Below, in pieces: positions 32,040 to 32,159 of a DNA stretch of 32,159 nt. The stretch's first letter is position 1. The number at the start of each line of letters is the position of its first letter. The notes under the pieces are model-generated. The model saw nothing but the letters and a program-made list of their open reading frames with translations. It did not search any database and was not told the DNA's origin. Location of the stretch: contig DAOUDG010000079.1 of NCBI GenBank assembly GCA_034431435.1, forward strand, positions 1-32,159, given 5' to 3'. The stretch is from JAHCIE01 sp034431435 (GTDB lineage: Bacteria > Chloroflexota > Anaerolineae > Epilineales > JAHCIE01). The translations under genes were made by a program, and so were the position numbers.

Positions 32040-32159
32040 CTACATGCGGCATGAGGGTAGTCAACTGATCAGCCGTCGCCAGCAGCGCATCGGCGCGCGA
32101 CTGCAGGACGGTGTGGCAGCGCTGCTTGACCTCGGCAGTGCGGTCGGCCAGGCCCGCCA
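32017..32159 (-). CDS. 3' end of an unidentified gene (46 residues visible)
   Basis: An open minus-strand frame reaches from the right edge to TAG at 32017-32019. Its residues (AGLADRTAEVKQRCHT then ADALLATADQLTTLMPH) are helical and the codons have GC-rich third positions for the first 30 codons, so it looks coding. It overlaps the aldolase frame by 23 nt in a different frame. No family is recognised from so short a piece. If the aldolase is frameshifted, this could be its N-terminal section, though I see no aldolase N-terminal motif in it. Confidence 0.5.
   Translation of the reverse strand, partial: AGLADRTAEVKQRCHTVLQSRADALLATADQLTTLMPHVDLTLESV

Overview
This is a high-GC bacterial chromosome segment with tight operons, Shine-Dalgarno-led genes and sigma-70-type promoters. 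Several traits together suggest a member of the Chloroflexota (Anaerolineae-like): a secreted protein ending in a Thr-Pro stalk plus a short Tyr-Leu-Pro-Leu-Leu tail, a T-box in front of alaS, a cyclase-ATPase-TPR giant, and a RACo-type corrinoid activator beside a DUF1638 gene. The placement is an inference from gene content; no rRNA or other phylogenetic marker was available apart from the alaS fragment. There is no sign of phage, insertion sequences, CRISPR or tRNA genes.

Layout. 1-1075 (minus): 5' part of alaS behind a T-box leader with its own promoter and terminator. 1208-4701 (minus): fatty acid desaturase, dodecin, and a large secreted protein built from four copies of an undescribed repeat. 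4848-8338 (plus): a 58-residue protein coupled to a deoxynucleoside kinase, then a DUF2270 membrane protein coupled to an SLC13/TrkA-C permease. 8602-10593 (plus): secreted NHL/von Willebrand A protein. 10735-14145 (minus): lgt followed by a polytopic GT-C-like protein that itself carries a lipobox. 14414-15775 (plus): CRP/FNR regulator with a cytoplasmic sulfite-oxidase-fold molybdoenzyme.

15800-23612 is a sugar-acid catabolism island: lactonase plus galactonate-dehydratase-like enzyme (minus); diverging from it an SDR, an RraA-family aldolase and two more enolase-superfamily dehydratases (plus); then a Gfo/Idh/MocA dehydrogenase (minus). Dehydrogenase, lactonase, dehydratase and aldolase together would convert a sugar or uronate to pyruvate plus an aldehyde without phosphorylation. 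No transporter, kinase or regulator is present in the island.

23868-28040 (plus) is a compact four-gene corrinoid operon: B12-binding methyl carrier, DUF1638 protein, [2Fe-2S]/ASKHA corrinoid activator, and a stand-alone homocysteine methyltransferase domain. It looks like a dispersed methionine-synthase-like system in which the methyl-donor enzyme is not encoded nearby and the SAM-dependent reactivation domain is replaced by a RACo-type activator. I consider this the most interesting system in the window. 28183-31527 (plus) is a class III cyclase-ATPase-TPR protein whose architecture and active-site Thr resemble bicarbonate-responsive soluble adenylyl cyclases. The right edge (minus) holds a class II aldolase-like frame with no conventional start and the 3' end of an unidentified gene.
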